This document shows positions 44,785-53,273 of a stretch of DNA of 64,000 nucleotides, in pieces. The translations under genes and the position numbers were made by a program. Source of the DNA: Nocardia nova (GTDB taxonomy: Bacteria; Actinomycetota; Actinomycetes; Mycobacteriales; Mycobacteriaceae); NCBI RefSeq assembly GCF_002933465.1, contig NZ_PSZE01000035.1, positions 1-64,000 of the forward strand, read 5' to 3'. How positions within the stretch are numbered: position 1 is the first letter of the stretch; every line of letters begins with the position of its first letter. The notes under the pieces are model-generated. The model did no database searches and was not told the origin of the DNA. It worked only from the letters and a program-made list of their open reading frames with translations.

Positions 44785-45087
44785 TCACACCGGAGCTATC
44801 GGCTGCCCGAGCCTGCTGACTATGGACATCAGAATGAACACGATGAAAAGCAGGACCATAATCGACAGATCCAGTCGAATTCCTCCCAAGTTGACGGGAG
44901 GTATCAGGCGCCTCAACAGTTTCACGGGTGGATCGGTGATCGTGAAGATCACCTCCAGAACGACGGCGACGAACCCCCGCGGATGCCAGTCGCGCGCAAA
45001 GCTGCGGATGAACTCGACGATCACTCGGCTGATCAGCAACAGCCAGAAGAGGAACAGGAGTACATACAGCACCTGAAACAAGGCCAC
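44785..45087 (-). CDS. yggT: YggT-family membrane protein
   Basis: A 100-residue protein with two hydrophobic regions: FQVLYVLLFLFWLLLISRVIVEF and the C-terminal LDLSIMVLLFIVFILMSIVSRL. The signature IFTITDPPVKLLRRLIPPVNLGGIRLDLSI between them identifies the YggT/YlmG family. Members are found near sepF in Gram-positive bacteria and in plastids, and are linked to nucleoid or division-site organisation; the precise function is unknown. It starts with GTG at 45087 and lies 124 bp after sepF. It is transcribed towards wag31. Confidence 0.92.
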   Translation of the reverse strand: MALFQVLYVLLFLFWLLLISRVIVEFIRSFARDWHPRGFVAVVLEVIFTITDPPVKLLRRLIPPVNLGGIRLDLSIMVLLFIVFILMSIVSRLGQPIAPV

Positions 45088-45211
45088 CTGTCCACTTTGC
45101 CTCAGATTCGGTGTCGTGCAAACTCCCCGCGCCGTGCATCCGGCGTCCTTTTCCCCCCACGCGGCTCACCCGACCGGGGCCGCCGCCGCGCCACGGCACC
45201 CGGTTCGGGGT

Positions 45212-46015
45212 TTATTTCTGGTTGTAGAAGCCGTTTTCGGCGATGCGCCGGCGCTCCTCGGCCGATACATCGACATCCGACGGTGAGAGCAGGAACACCT
45301 TGGTGGCCACCTTGTCGAACGAGCCACGCAGCGCGAACGCCAATCCGGCGGCGAAATCCACCAGGCGGCGCGCGTCGGCGTTGCTCATTTCGACCAGGTC
45401 CATGATCACGGGCGTACCGTCACGGAAACGCTCGCCGATGATCGCGGCCTCGGCATAGGTGCGCGGACGCAGTGTCGTGATCTTGGACAACGGACCTCCG
45501 TCCTCGAAGACGGGGGTGCGGCGCGGAGCCGGCTCGAACCGGGCGCGCTCCTCCATCCGCCGCTCTTCCATCCGCCGTTCGGCCTCGGGGTCGACCGCCA
45601 GCGCACCGTGCGTGGTGCCACGCACCATCGGAGTGCCACCGCCGAGTCCGCGCGAGCGGCCCGAGGGTGCGGACTCGATCCGGGTCGGGCGGCGCAGGGG
45701 CTCGTAGCGGTCGTCGGAGTAGGACTCGTCGGCGAACTCCGAGCGGCGCGGCACCGTGTAGCCGGGCTGATAGGGCGCCTTGTAGGCCGGCTCCGGGTAG
45801 CCCGGATCCTCGGCGAAGCGGTCGTCGCCGAAACGCGAGCGCGCGGCGTCGTACGGATCGTCGCCGAAACGCGAGCGGCGCACACCGCGGTCGTCCGCAC
45901 CCAGCGGACCACGGTCGTCGATACCCCGAGGGCCACGGTCGTCGACGTAGTCGTCTTCGTATTCCTCGAGCGGGACCATGCCGAAGTAGGCCTTGAACCT
46001 GTGCAGCGTACTCAT
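45212..46015 (-). CDS. sepF: Cell division protein SepF
   Basis: A 267-residue FtsZ-membrane anchor. The N-terminal MSTLHRFKAYFGMVPLEEYEDDY is an amphipathic membrane helix plus acidic start. A long disordered linker (about residues 25-175) is rich in Asp, Arg and Tyr and carries internal duplications (SRFGDD occurs twice, MEERRMEER, DDRG repeats). The SepF core (about 177-267) has ITTLRPRTYAEAAIIGERFRDGTPVIMDLVEMSNADARRLVDFAAGLAFALRG and ends SAEERRRIAENGFYNQK. The protein is longer than Bacillus SepF (about 150) but typical for actinobacteria, where SepF is essential as FtsA and ZipA are missing. GGTGGGAG precedes the ATG at 46015. Confidence 0.96.
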   Translation of the reverse strand: MSTLHRFKAYFGMVPLEEYEDDYVDDRGPRGIDDRGPLGADDRGVRRSRFGDDPYDAARSRFGDDRFAEDPGYPEPAYKAPYQPGYTVPRRSEFADESYSDDRYEPLRRPTRIESAPSGRSRGLGGGTPMVRGTTHGALAVDPEAERRMEERRMEERARFEPAPRRTPVFEDGGPLSKITTLRPRTYAEAAIIGERFRDGTPVIMDLVEMSNADARRLVDFAAGLAFALRGSFDKVATKVFLLSPSDVDVSAEERRRIAENGFYNQK

Positions 46016-46044
46016 GCTCCCACCTCACTAACGCTGGGCTCCAG

Positions 46045-46060
46045 CACGAGCATGCTCGTG
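46045..46060. repeat. 16-bp perfect palindrome upstream of sepF
   Basis: CACGAGCATGCTCGTG is perfectly self-complementary and lies 30 bp before the sepF start. It could be a regulator site or a hairpin in the leader between yggS and sepF. A CTCGCTCGCTACGCTCGCTC stretch follows at about 46074-46093. No known motif is recognised. Confidence 0.5.
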
Positions 46061-46202
46061 GCTGCGCTGATGTCTCGCTCGCTACGCTCGCTCATCCTGG
46101 TCGACCTTCCTACGGCCCCGACTGACCTGGGGTGTTGAAGTCCTGCTCAGTCCTCGTCAGCCCCAAGCATATGTTTCGAATGTGACTGATGAGGTTTCTT
46201 TG

Positions 46203-46973
46203 CTACTGCGAGGTTATCGGTCGTTCGCCCATGAGAGCAGTACCGACACGCACGCAGGTAGACCCGTGTCGAATGGCGGCCTCGAGGTCGCCCGACATGC
46301 CCGCCGACAATTCGGTCGCGCCCGGATGCGCCGCCAACAGCGTGCGATGCAGACCGGCCAGTTCGGCGAAGGCCGCATCCGGGTCCGCGCCCAGCGGCGG
46401 AATCGCCATCAGGCCCGCGAGCTGCAGATTTTCCGATTTCGCGACCTGATCGGCGAGCACCGGGAGATCATCCGGGACGACGCCGCCGCGCGCCGGATCA
46501 CGATCCAGGCTCACCTGCAGTAGCACACGTAGCGGATCCGCGCGCGCTCGGTCCGCACGCGCGGCCGCCGTGGCGGTGTCAAGGGCCCTCACCAGACGCT
46601 CCGAGTCCACCGAGTGCACCGTATCGGCCCAGTGCACAACCGATTTCGCTTTGTTGCGCTGCAATCGGCCGATCATATGCCAGCGCATCTGGGCCAGATG
46701 GCCTAATGAGGCCACCTTCGCGGAAGCCTCCTGCTCCCGTGATTCGCCGAATTCCCGCCGGCCGAGCCGATACAGGATCTCCACGTCGGAGGCCGGAAAG
46801 TATTTGGTCACCGGCAGCAACCGGACGGCGGCCCGATCGCGCCCGGCGGCGCGACACGCGGCATCGATGCGCTGTTCCAGGCGGGCGAGGGCGGCGGCGA
46901 GCTCGGCTTCGCGAGAATGTTCCATCCCCGGCCCGGATTCTGTTGTGCCGACTTCGGATTCGGCGTGGTTCAC
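46203..46973 (-). CDS. yggS: PLP homeostasis protein YggS/PROSC family
   Basis: A 256-residue PLP-binding protein of the YggS/PLPBP family, which buffers pyridoxal phosphate and affects amino-acid metabolism. The single TIM-barrel domain has the PLP lysine in VRLLPVTKYFPASDVE, EFGESREQEASAK, RWHMIGRLQRNKAKSV, and the phosphate site LSAGMSGDLEAAIRHGSTCVRVGTALMG. The family hallmark is intact. The GTG at 46973 overlaps the pgeF stop (GTGA), giving translational coupling; an ATG 19 codons later would remove a non-conserved tail and is a possible alternative. Location between ftsZ/pgeF and sepF is conserved in many Gram-positive bacteria. Confidence 0.94.
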   Translation of the reverse strand: MNHAESEVGTTESGPGMEHSREAELAAALARLEQRIDAACRAAGRDRAAVRLLPVTKYFPASDVEILYRLGRREFGESREQEASAKVASLGHLAQMRWHMIGRLQRNKAKSVVHWADTVHSVDSERLVRALDTATAAARADRARADPLRVLLQVSLDRDPARGGVVPDDLPVLADQVAKSENLQLAGLMAIPPLGADPDAAFAELAGLHRTLLAAHPGATELSAGMSGDLEAAIRHGSTCVRVGTALMGERPITSQ

Positions 46974-47695
46974 CGCTCGTCCTCCATCCAGATCACCCCG
47001 GCGATGCGGCCGGTGGGCGCGCCGCGGCGGTGGCTGAACAGGGTTTCGTCGGTAATGGTGGACCGCGGATCGACCGCGACCGCGCCGACTCCGGCCGCCT
47101 CCAGCTGACGGCGGATGCCGGCTCGCAGGTCCAGCCCGGGCGTGCCGCGCCGGGTGGTGGTGGCGCTGCCGGGCAGATGGGCCTCCACATCGTCGCGCAT
47201 GGCGGCGGGCACCTCGTAGTCCTCGCCCCCGGCGGCCGGGCCGAGGAAGGCGCCGATGCGGTGCGGCTCGGCGCCGACCGACATCATCGCCTCGAGAACC
47301 TTCGGCACGATCCCGATGCGGGCGCCGACGCGTCCGGCGTGCACGGCCGCGATCACACCGGCCACGTCGTCGGACAGCAGCAACGGGACGCAATCGGCGG
47401 TGAGGACCACCAGCGCGAGATTCGGCACGGTGGTGACGAGCGCGTCGGTCACCGGTACCGGTTCGGCGCGCGGGCCGTCGACGATCTCGACGTTGCGGCT
47501 GTGCACCTGTTCCATCCAGACCAGGCGGCCGGACGGCAGGCCGATGCCCTCCGCGAGGCGGATCCTGTTGCGCCGCACCGCTTCCGGATCGTCGCCCACG
47601 TGGTCGCCCAGGTTGAACGAGTCGTAGGGCGCCACCGAGAACCCACCGGCCCGCGTGGTCGTCACCCGTCGCGTCCGCACCGAAGCCTGTGTCAT
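46970..47695 (-). CDS. pgeF: Peptidoglycan editing factor PgeF / YfiH-LACC1 family
   Basis: A 241-residue protein of the YfiH (DUF152) family. Members have been reported as purine nucleoside phosphorylase/deaminase-like enzymes and, in E. coli, as removing L-Ser that MurC wrongly adds to UDP-MurNAc. The zinc-site residues are visible: His in MEQVHSRNVEIV, Cys in VVLTADCVPLLLSD and His in AAVHAGRVGARIG (usually HAGWRG or HAGRRG). The TRAGGFSVAPYDSFNLGDHVGDDPEAV motif is typical. The ATG at 47695 is chosen because GGAG lies just upstream; the open frame extends to 47797 without support. It lies between ftsZ and yggS. Confidence 0.93.
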   Translation of the reverse strand: MTQASVRTRRVTTTRAGGFSVAPYDSFNLGDHVGDDPEAVRRNRIRLAEGIGLPSGRLVWMEQVHSRNVEIVDGPRAEPVPVTDALVTTVPNLALVVLTADCVPLLLSDDVAGVIAAVHAGRVGARIGIVPKVLEAMMSVGAEPHRIGAFLGPAAGGEDYEVPAAMRDDVEAHLPGSATTTRRGTPGLDLRAGIRRQLEAAGVGAVAVDPRSTITDETLFSHRRGAPTGRIAGVIWMEDER

Positions 47696-48082
47696 ATCTC
47701 CGAGATTAATAGCCCGCGCCGGTCCGGAGTCGAGCGTGCCGCCGAGTGATCCGGAACGGATGGGGCGAGGCGACGGAACGGGGCACAGCGCGAGCATGCC
47801 CAGCTAAGTACCCCCGGCGTGCGAGTTCATGCACACGGCAGTGCCGCCACACGACAGCGCCGCGTTCACCACCGCCGGGGCGACGCCGTCCCTGCGGGTG
47901 TCCGGTATCACACATCGTGGCCCCGGACATCGTTGGCGACACCCCGAAGACCTACACCCCGGACCGCCGCGCGGCGACTGCCCACCGGAATTCCCGTGGC
48001 CCACAAGGTTTCGATCGCCCTGGGCCGCGAACGCCGCTGCCCCCTCCGAAACGTTCGGAGGGGGCAGCGAGATCGGCGTCTT
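47696..48082. other. Intergenic region between ftsZ and pgeF
   Basis: These 387 bp contain no credible gene. They hold the strong ftsZ terminator hairpin at 48036-48068 and, nearer 47700-47800, probable promoter DNA for pgeF-yggS. Open frames here have no recognisable content. Confidence 0.55.
48036..48068 (-). terminator. Perfect 15-bp hairpin downstream of ftsZ
   Basis: GCTGCCCCCTCCGAA and TTCGGAGGGGGCAGC pair perfectly around an ACG loop, 15 bp past the ftsZ stop. It should terminate the long dcw transcript or reduce read-through into pgeF. No U tract follows. Confidence 0.85.
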
Positions 48083-49303
48083 CTACCGGCGCATGAAATC
48101 GGGGACGTCCACGTCGTCGGTGTCCTCGTCGGGCATCTGAATGTGCGAGCGGCTGTTGTGCGCGATGGTCGGCTCGGTGGCCGGGCGCGGTTCGTAGGAC
48201 GGTGCCGGGCCGCGGGCCGGCGTCGGGTCGGCCGCGCGCTCGGGCTCCGATTGGCGGGTACTGCCGAACTCGCGGCGAGTCGTGGACTGGCCGATGTCAC
48301 CGGCTCGGCCCGCGCCGATATTCGTTCTGCCCGCCGGTTCGATGCGCCGGGCCGGAGTGCCCCCGTCGAAGCCGGCGGCGATCACCGTGACCCGGACCTC
48401 GTCGCCGAGCGAATCGTCGATCACCGTGCCGAAGATGATGTTGGCCTCGATGTGCGCGGCCTCCTGCACCAGCGAGGCGGCCTCGTTGATCTCGAACAGA
48501 CCGAGGTCGGACCCGCCCGCGATCGACAGCAGCACGCCGTGCGCACCGTCCATCGACGCCTCCAGCAGCGGCGAATTGATCGCCGCCTCCGCGGCTTTCA
48601 CGGATCGTCCCTCGCCGCGGGCGGAGCCGATGCCCATCAACGCCGAACCGGCGCCGGACATGACGCTCTTGACGTCGGCGAAGTCGACGTTGATCAGACC
48701 GGGGGTGGTGATCAGATCGGTGATGCCCTGAACACCGTTGAGCAGCACCTCGTCGGCGGAGCGGAAGGCGTCCATCAGGCTCACCGCGGCGTCGCCGAGC
48801 TGCAGCAGCCGGTCGTTCGGGATGACGATGAGGGTGTCGCAGGATTCGCGCAGCGCCTGGATACCGGCTTCGGCCTGGTTGCTGCGCCGCTTGCCCTCGA
48901 AGGAGAACGGCCTCGTCACCACACCGATGGTCAGGGCGCCCAGCTTGCGGGCGATCGAGGCCACCACGGGCGCGCCACCGGTCCCGGTGCCGCCGCCTTC
49001 ACCGGCCGTCACGAAGACCATGTCGGCGCCCTTGAGCACCTCTTCGATCTCGTCCTTGTGGTCCTCGGCGGCCTTGCGGCCCACCTCGGGATCCGCGCCG
49101 GCGCCCAGACCTCGGGTGAGTTCGCGGCCGACGTCGAGCTTGACGTCCGCATCACTCATCAGCAGTGCCTGCGCGTCGGTGTTGACGGCGATGAACTCGA
49201 CTCCCTTGAGTCCCTGTTCGATCATTCGGTTGACGGCGTTCACGCCGCCGCCGCCGATACCGACGACCTTGATCACTGCAAGGTAGTTGTGCGGGGGCGT
49301 CAT
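48083..49303 (-). CDS. ftsZ: Cell division protein FtsZ
   Basis: A 406-residue tubulin-like GTPase that forms the Z ring. The N-terminal peptide is short (NYLAVIKVVGIGGGGVNAVNRM). The GTP-binding loop GEGGGTGTGGAP is at residues 101-112, and the synergy loop NVDFADVKSVMSGAGSALMGIG follows. Residues about 316-390 form a disordered C-terminal linker rich in Arg, Pro and Thr. The last residues DDVDVPDFMRR are the conserved terminal peptide that in actinobacteria binds SepF and FtsW. A 424-bp gap separates it from ftsQ, an indication of a separate promoter region in addition to read-through. The ATG at 49303 has AAGGCGAG upstream. Confidence 0.98.
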   Translation of the reverse strand: MTPPHNYLAVIKVVGIGGGGVNAVNRMIEQGLKGVEFIAVNTDAQALLMSDADVKLDVGRELTRGLGAGADPEVGRKAAEDHKDEIEEVLKGADMVFVTAGEGGGTGTGGAPVVASIARKLGALTIGVVTRPFSFEGKRRSNQAEAGIQALRESCDTLIVIPNDRLLQLGDAAVSLMDAFRSADEVLLNGVQGITDLITTPGLINVDFADVKSVMSGAGSALMGIGSARGEGRSVKAAEAAINSPLLEASMDGAHGVLLSIAGGSDLGLFEINEAASLVQEAAHIEANIIFGTVIDDSLGDEVRVTVIAAGFDGGTPARRIEPAGRTNIGAGRAGDIGQSTTRREFGSTRQSEPERAADPTPARGPAPSYEPRPATEPTIAHNSRSHIQMPDEDTDDVDVPDFMRR

Positions 49304-49727
49304 GGGCTCTCGCCTTCCTTCGATCCAAAGCCTGTCGTTTTCGGATTCTCGGCAGAGCGCCGATTCGAGGTTCCCGGTCCGCCCGGGTTTTCACTCGAAC
49401 AAACCCTAAACCTGAACCATAGGGTTGGCGTTATGTCAAGTATCCGACTGGTGCGGAACGCTATTCGCACCCGTCGCGATCCGTGCGCAGGCGCGCCGAC
49501 ACGAGGGTCAGAATCTTGTCTGATCCGTCTCGTCCGAGCCCGTCGGGCATGGTATCGCGAACGGCCGCCACAGACACCGAGATCGGGTCTCGATATCCGC
49601 ACGACCGCGGATTCACTGGCCCCGCACGCGACTGCGGCACCCGGACGGGCCCAGGTGCCACGGCCATCACGCACGGCCATCGACTCCCGGCCGCCGGTCG
49701 AAAACCGCAACGGCACAACGAGTGTCA
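49304..49727 (-). promoter_or_regulatory. ftsZ upstream region with inverted repeat and -35-like TTGACA
   Basis: No gene is seen between ftsQ and ftsZ. On the minus strand TTGACA occurs at 49439-49434, a good -35 hexamer, but the -10 at 17-18 bp is weak. An inverted repeat, AACCCTA at 49402-49408 and TAGGGTT at 49420-49426 with an 11-bp centre, lies just downstream. The sequence up to about 49700 is otherwise plain. This region probably carries ftsZ promoters, as in other actinobacteria where ftsZ has its own. Confidence 0.5.
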
Positions 49728-50504
49728 CTATCTTACCGTTACCAGATCGGGACTCGAAACGTCGAATACCGTTCCCGGTCGCGTCAGCACCGGAAGCACC
49801 ACCGCGGCTTTGCGTTCGGAGTCGTCCGCACCGCCCCAGACCACCGTACGGTCGTCGCGCAGCTTCAGTTCGATATCCGAAACCGACCGCGCCACAACCT
49901 CTCCCACCTGCGCACGAAGCGCCGGCGGCGCGGCGTCGAGAACCGCGACCGCGGCCCGGGTCACCGGATCGGCGCTGCCGGGACGGCCGGTGACCAGCTT
50001 CGCGACGCCGGGCGGCGGCGGTTCGATCGCGAATTCGACACTGTCGGCGTCGAGCAGGTGCGGTCCCTGCGGACTGTCGAAGAACACCACCGCGGTGCGC
50101 TCGTCCACCGTGACCCGCACCGTGGACGGGAATACCCGCTGCACCCGCGCCGACCGCACCTTCGGCAGCGACGCGACCCGGCGCGCGATCGCGTCGGTGT
50201 CGATGCGCAGCATGGAGCGGCCGTCGGGGATCTGCAACACCGCGCGCACATCCTGCTCGGGCACCGTGGACACCCCTTCGACCCGCACAGTGCGCACCGA
50301 GAGCGCGGGAGTGAAATAGGCGACCACGAGCAGCGCGATCACCGCCGCCACGATCGGTGCGCCCCACAGCAGGATCCGCCGCCCTCGGCCGTCGAAGGAC
50401 AGCCGCGCGCGGGCCCCCGCGCGGCGGAGACGGTTGTCGCCGTCCGCGGCGAACTCGTCCTCGGCGTCCGGATCGGACTCGTCGATCGTCGCGCGGCGTG
50501 TCAT
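49728..50504 (-). CDS. ftsQ: Cell division protein FtsQ
   Basis: A 258-residue bitopic divisome protein. The cytoplasmic N-terminus is acidic then basic (MTRRATIDESDPDAEDEFAA, RLRRAGARARLSF). One membrane helix is GAPIVAAVIALLVVAYF. The POTRA domain begins LSVRTVRVEGVSTVPEQDVRAVL, followed by the beta domain with VFPSTVRVTVDERTAVVFF and LRDDRTVVWGGADDSERKAAVV. It joins FtsL and DivIC-type proteins to activate FtsW-PbpB. The frame begins at a GTG at 50510, but GGAGG is well spaced for the ATG at 50504, so that start is chosen. It follows murC after 46 bp. Confidence 0.95.
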   Translation of the reverse strand: MTRRATIDESDPDAEDEFAADGDNRLRRAGARARLSFDGRGRRILLWGAPIVAAVIALLVVAYFTPALSVRTVRVEGVSTVPEQDVRAVLQIPDGRSMLRIDTDAIARRVASLPKVRSARVQRVFPSTVRVTVDERTAVVFFDSPQGPHLLDADSVEFAIEPPPPGVAKLVTGRPGSADPVTRAAVAVLDAAPPALRAQVGEVVARSVSDIELKLRDDRTVVWGGADDSERKAAVVLPVLTRPGTVFDVSSPDLVTVR

Positions 50505-50550
50505 CTCCACCTCCCTCTCCGGCCGCCACCGCCGGGCGGGGGCGCGGTGC

Positions 50551-52101
50551 TCACCGTCCCGTCGACGGGCGCACCCGCAGTCCGTCCAGAATCTGCCCGC
50601 CGAGCATCGTCACGTCGCCGGCGCCCATGGTGATCACCACATCGCCCGCGCGCGCCAAGCTCGCGGCCTGCCGGCCCACCCGCGACATATCCGGTTGATA
50701 GTGCACGGGTTTGGTGACCGCCTGGGCCACCAGTGCGCCGTTCACCCCGGGCAGCGGCTTCTCGCGGGCGCCGTAGACGTCGAGGACCACGACCTCGTCG
50801 GCCAGCGACAGCGCCGCGCCGAACTCCTCGGCGAAGGTGGCTGTGCGGCTGTACAAGTGCGGCTGGAACACCACGATCACCCGCCCCTGCCGGGAGCGGG
50901 CGCCGTCGGCCGCCTCCTGGCGGACCAGTTCGGCCGCCGCCCCCAGCACGGCCCGCACCTCGGTCGGGTGGTGGGCGTAGTCGTCGAAGACCCGCACCCC
51001 GTTCTCGCGGCCGACGAACTGGAACCGGCGGTGTACGCCACCGAATCCCTCCAGGCCCTGCAGGATTTCGTCCACATCGGCCCCGGCATCGCGGGCGGCG
51101 AGCAGCGCGGCGAGGGCGTTGAGGGCCATATGGCGGCCGGGCACCGACAGGCGCAGCGTGCGCGGCGCGGGCTCGTCGCCCAGTTGCACCGTGGCCACAC
51201 CGCCCACGTCGCGCGGTTCCCAGGCCACCAGCCGGGCCTGCATCGGCACCGGTACGCCGACCGCTTCCGCCGAGCCGTAGCCGGCCACCCGGATATCGAG
51301 TTCCCCGGCCGCCACGCGGTCGGCGACCCGGCGGGCCAGTGCGAGCGAGCCGGGGTCGTCCAGGCAGACCACGAGCAGGCCGCCGGGGACCAGTCGCGCC
51401 ACGAAGTCGTCGAACACCTGGACGTAGGCCTCGTCGGAGCCGAAGAAATCCAGATGATCGGATTCGATGTTGGTGACCACGGCGACGTCCGGATCGTATT
51501 GCAGCAGTGAGCCGTCCGACTCGTCGGCCTCGGCCACGAAATAGCCGCCGGTGCCGTGATGGGCGTTGGTGCCCGCCTCGTTCAGCTCACCGCCGACGGC
51601 GAACGACGGATCGAAACCGCAGTGCTGCAACGCCACGACCAGCATGGAGGTGGTGGAGGTCTTGCCGTGGGTGCCCGACACCAGCAGGGTGTGGTGGCCG
51701 CGCATCAGTTCCGCGAGGACCGTGGGACGCATGAGCACCGGCACACCGCGCCGATTCGCCTCGACCAGTTCGGGATTCGTCTTCGGGATGGCGGCATAGG
51801 TGGTCACCACCGCGCTGGGGCCACCCTCCAGCAGATCCAGCGCACTCGCGTCGTGGCCGATGCGAACCTGGGCCCCGCGCGCCCGCAACGCCAGCACGCC
51901 GCGGCTCTCCTTGGCGTCCGACCCCGACACCTCGCCGCCGCGGGCGAGCAGAATCCGCGCGATCCCCGACATGCCGGCCCCGCCGATGCCGACCATGTGG
52001 ACCCGCCGCAACAGTTCCGGCAGTTCGGCGGGAGCCTGCCCGGTGTGGTTCACCGGGTCCGCCGCGGTTCCCACTTCGGCCGTCTCGTTTCCTCCGGTCA
52101 C
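50551..52101 (-). CDS. murC: UDP-N-acetylmuramate--L-alanine ligase
   Basis: MurC adds L-Ala to UDP-MurNAc in the cytoplasm. The 516-residue protein has the N-terminal Rossmann domain VHMVGIGGAGMSGIARILLARGG, the ATP-binding loop VSGTHGKTSTTSML, the Mur signature YDPDVAVVTNIESDHLDFFG and the C-terminal domain with VFDDYAHHPTEVRAVL. A 25-residue N-terminal extension precedes the core. The GTG at 52101 overlaps the murG stop (GTGA). It lies between murG and ftsQ as in other actinobacteria. Confidence 0.97.
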   Translation of the reverse strand: MTGGNETAEVGTAADPVNHTGQAPAELPELLRRVHMVGIGGAGMSGIARILLARGGEVSGSDAKESRGVLALRARGAQVRIGHDASALDLLEGGPSAVVTTYAAIPKTNPELVEANRRGVPVLMRPTVLAELMRGHHTLLVSGTHGKTSTTSMLVVALQHCGFDPSFAVGGELNEAGTNAHHGTGGYFVAEADESDGSLLQYDPDVAVVTNIESDHLDFFGSDEAYVQVFDDFVARLVPGGLLVVCLDDPGSLALARRVADRVAAGELDIRVAGYGSAEAVGVPVPMQARLVAWEPRDVGGVATVQLGDEPAPRTLRLSVPGRHMALNALAALLAARDAGADVDEILQGLEGFGGVHRRFQFVGRENGVRVFDDYAHHPTEVRAVLGAAAELVRQEAADGARSRQGRVIVVFQPHLYSRTATFAEEFGAALSLADEVVVLDVYGAREKPLPGVNGALVAQAVTKPVHYQPDMSRVGRQAASLARAGDVVITMGAGDVTMLGGQILDGLRVRPSTGR

Positions 52102-53273
52102 CGTCCGGTCACCTCCAGCACGATTCGCGCCACCGTATCCGCGGCGTCGCGATGTCCGGCACCGGCGGCGGCGACCGACATGTTCGTCAGCGCGGCCGGG
52201 TCGGTGAGCAGCGCGATCACCTCGTCCATCACATACTTCGGCGTCATCTCCGCATCGGCGACGATTCTGCCACCGCCCTGCGCGACGATCGGGCGGGCGT
52301 TGAACTCCTGTTCGCCGTTGCCGTGCGGCAGCGGCACGTAGAACGCCGGCAGGCCGACCGCCGACACCTCGGCCACGGTCATCGCGCCCGAGCGGCACAC
52401 CGCGGCGTCGGCGGCGGCATAGGCCAGATCCATCCGCGACAGATACGGCACCGCAACGTATTTCGCGCCGTCACGGCCGGATTCGGTATCGATGCCGTCC
52501 AGATCGAGCGTGTTCTTGGGACCGTGCGCGTGCAGCACCGAGATACCGGCCGCCAGCAGTTGCGCGGCAGCGCCGGAAACCGCCTCGTTCAACCGGCGCG
52601 CCCCCTGAGAGCCACCGAAGACCAGCAGCACCGGCCCCTGCCGGGGCAGGCCGAAGTGGTCGCGGGCCTGGTTTCGCAATCCGGCCCGGTCGAGAGTGGC
52701 GATCGAGGCACGCACCGGAATTCCGACCACCTCGGCGTCGGCACGCCCGCGCGCGTGTACACCCGAATTCGGCACGGCGGCCAGGACCCGCGCCGCGCGC
52801 CGGGCGCCGACCTTGTTCGCGATCCCGGCCTTCACATTGGCCTCGTGCACTACCAGCGGCACCCGGCGCGAGCGCCGCAGCACTCCCCCGCCGGCCGCGA
52901 GGTAGGCGGGCACCGAGACGTAGCCGCCGAATCCGATGATCACATCGGCCTCGACCGCGTCGATCACCGCGCGGGTGCGGGCGACGGCGCTGTGTACCCG
53001 GCCGGGCAGGCGCAGCAGATCGGCGGTGGGTTTACGCGGCAGCGGGACCGGCGGAATCAACTCCAGCGGATAACCGCGCTCGGGAATCAGCGTCGTCTCC
53101 AGCCCGCGCTGGGTGCCCAGTGCGGTGATCCGGATCGAGGGATCCAGCCGGCGCAGTGCGTCCGCGACCGCCATCGCGGGTTCGATATGCCCGGCCGTGC
53201 CCCCGCCGGCGACGATCACCGAGAGCGTCCGTTGCCCGGAACCCGTCGTGCCGCCGCTCTCGCCGGTTGTCAC
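52098..53273 (-). CDS. murG: Lipid II glycosyltransferase MurG
   Basis: MurG transfers GlcNAc from UDP-GlcNAc to lipid I, giving lipid II, at the inner face of the membrane. The 391-residue GT-B enzyme has VIVAGGGTAGHIEPAMAVADAL (G loop 1), GFGGYVSVPAYLAA with the conserved Gly-Tyr, LLVFGGSQGARRLNEAV (G loop 3) and the donor site AVCRSGAMTVAEVSAVGLPAFYVPLPHGNGEQEFNA. The GTG at 53273 overlaps the ftsW stop by four bases, and the stop overlaps murC. A short non-conserved N-terminal TTGESGGTTGSGQ precedes the fold. Confidence 0.97.
   Translation of the reverse strand: MTTGESGGTTGSGQRTLSVIVAGGGTAGHIEPAMAVADALRRLDPSIRITALGTQRGLETTLIPERGYPLELIPPVPLPRKPTADLLRLPGRVHSAVARTRAVIDAVEADVIIGFGGYVSVPAYLAAGGGVLRRSRRVPLVVHEANVKAGIANKVGARRAARVLAAVPNSGVHARGRADAEVVGIPVRASIATLDRAGLRNQARDHFGLPRQGPVLLVFGGSQGARRLNEAVSGAAAQLLAAGISVLHAHGPKNTLDLDGIDTESGRDGAKYVAVPYLSRMDLAYAAADAAVCRSGAMTVAEVSAVGLPAFYVPLPHGNGEQEFNARPIVAQGGGRIVADAEMTPKYVMDEVIALLTDPAALTNMSVAAAGAGHRDAADTVARIVLEVTGR

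Noticed and set aside
47706..47942. Small open frames between ftsZ and pgeF
   Set aside because: They have no ribosome site, no family features and overlap one another on both strands.
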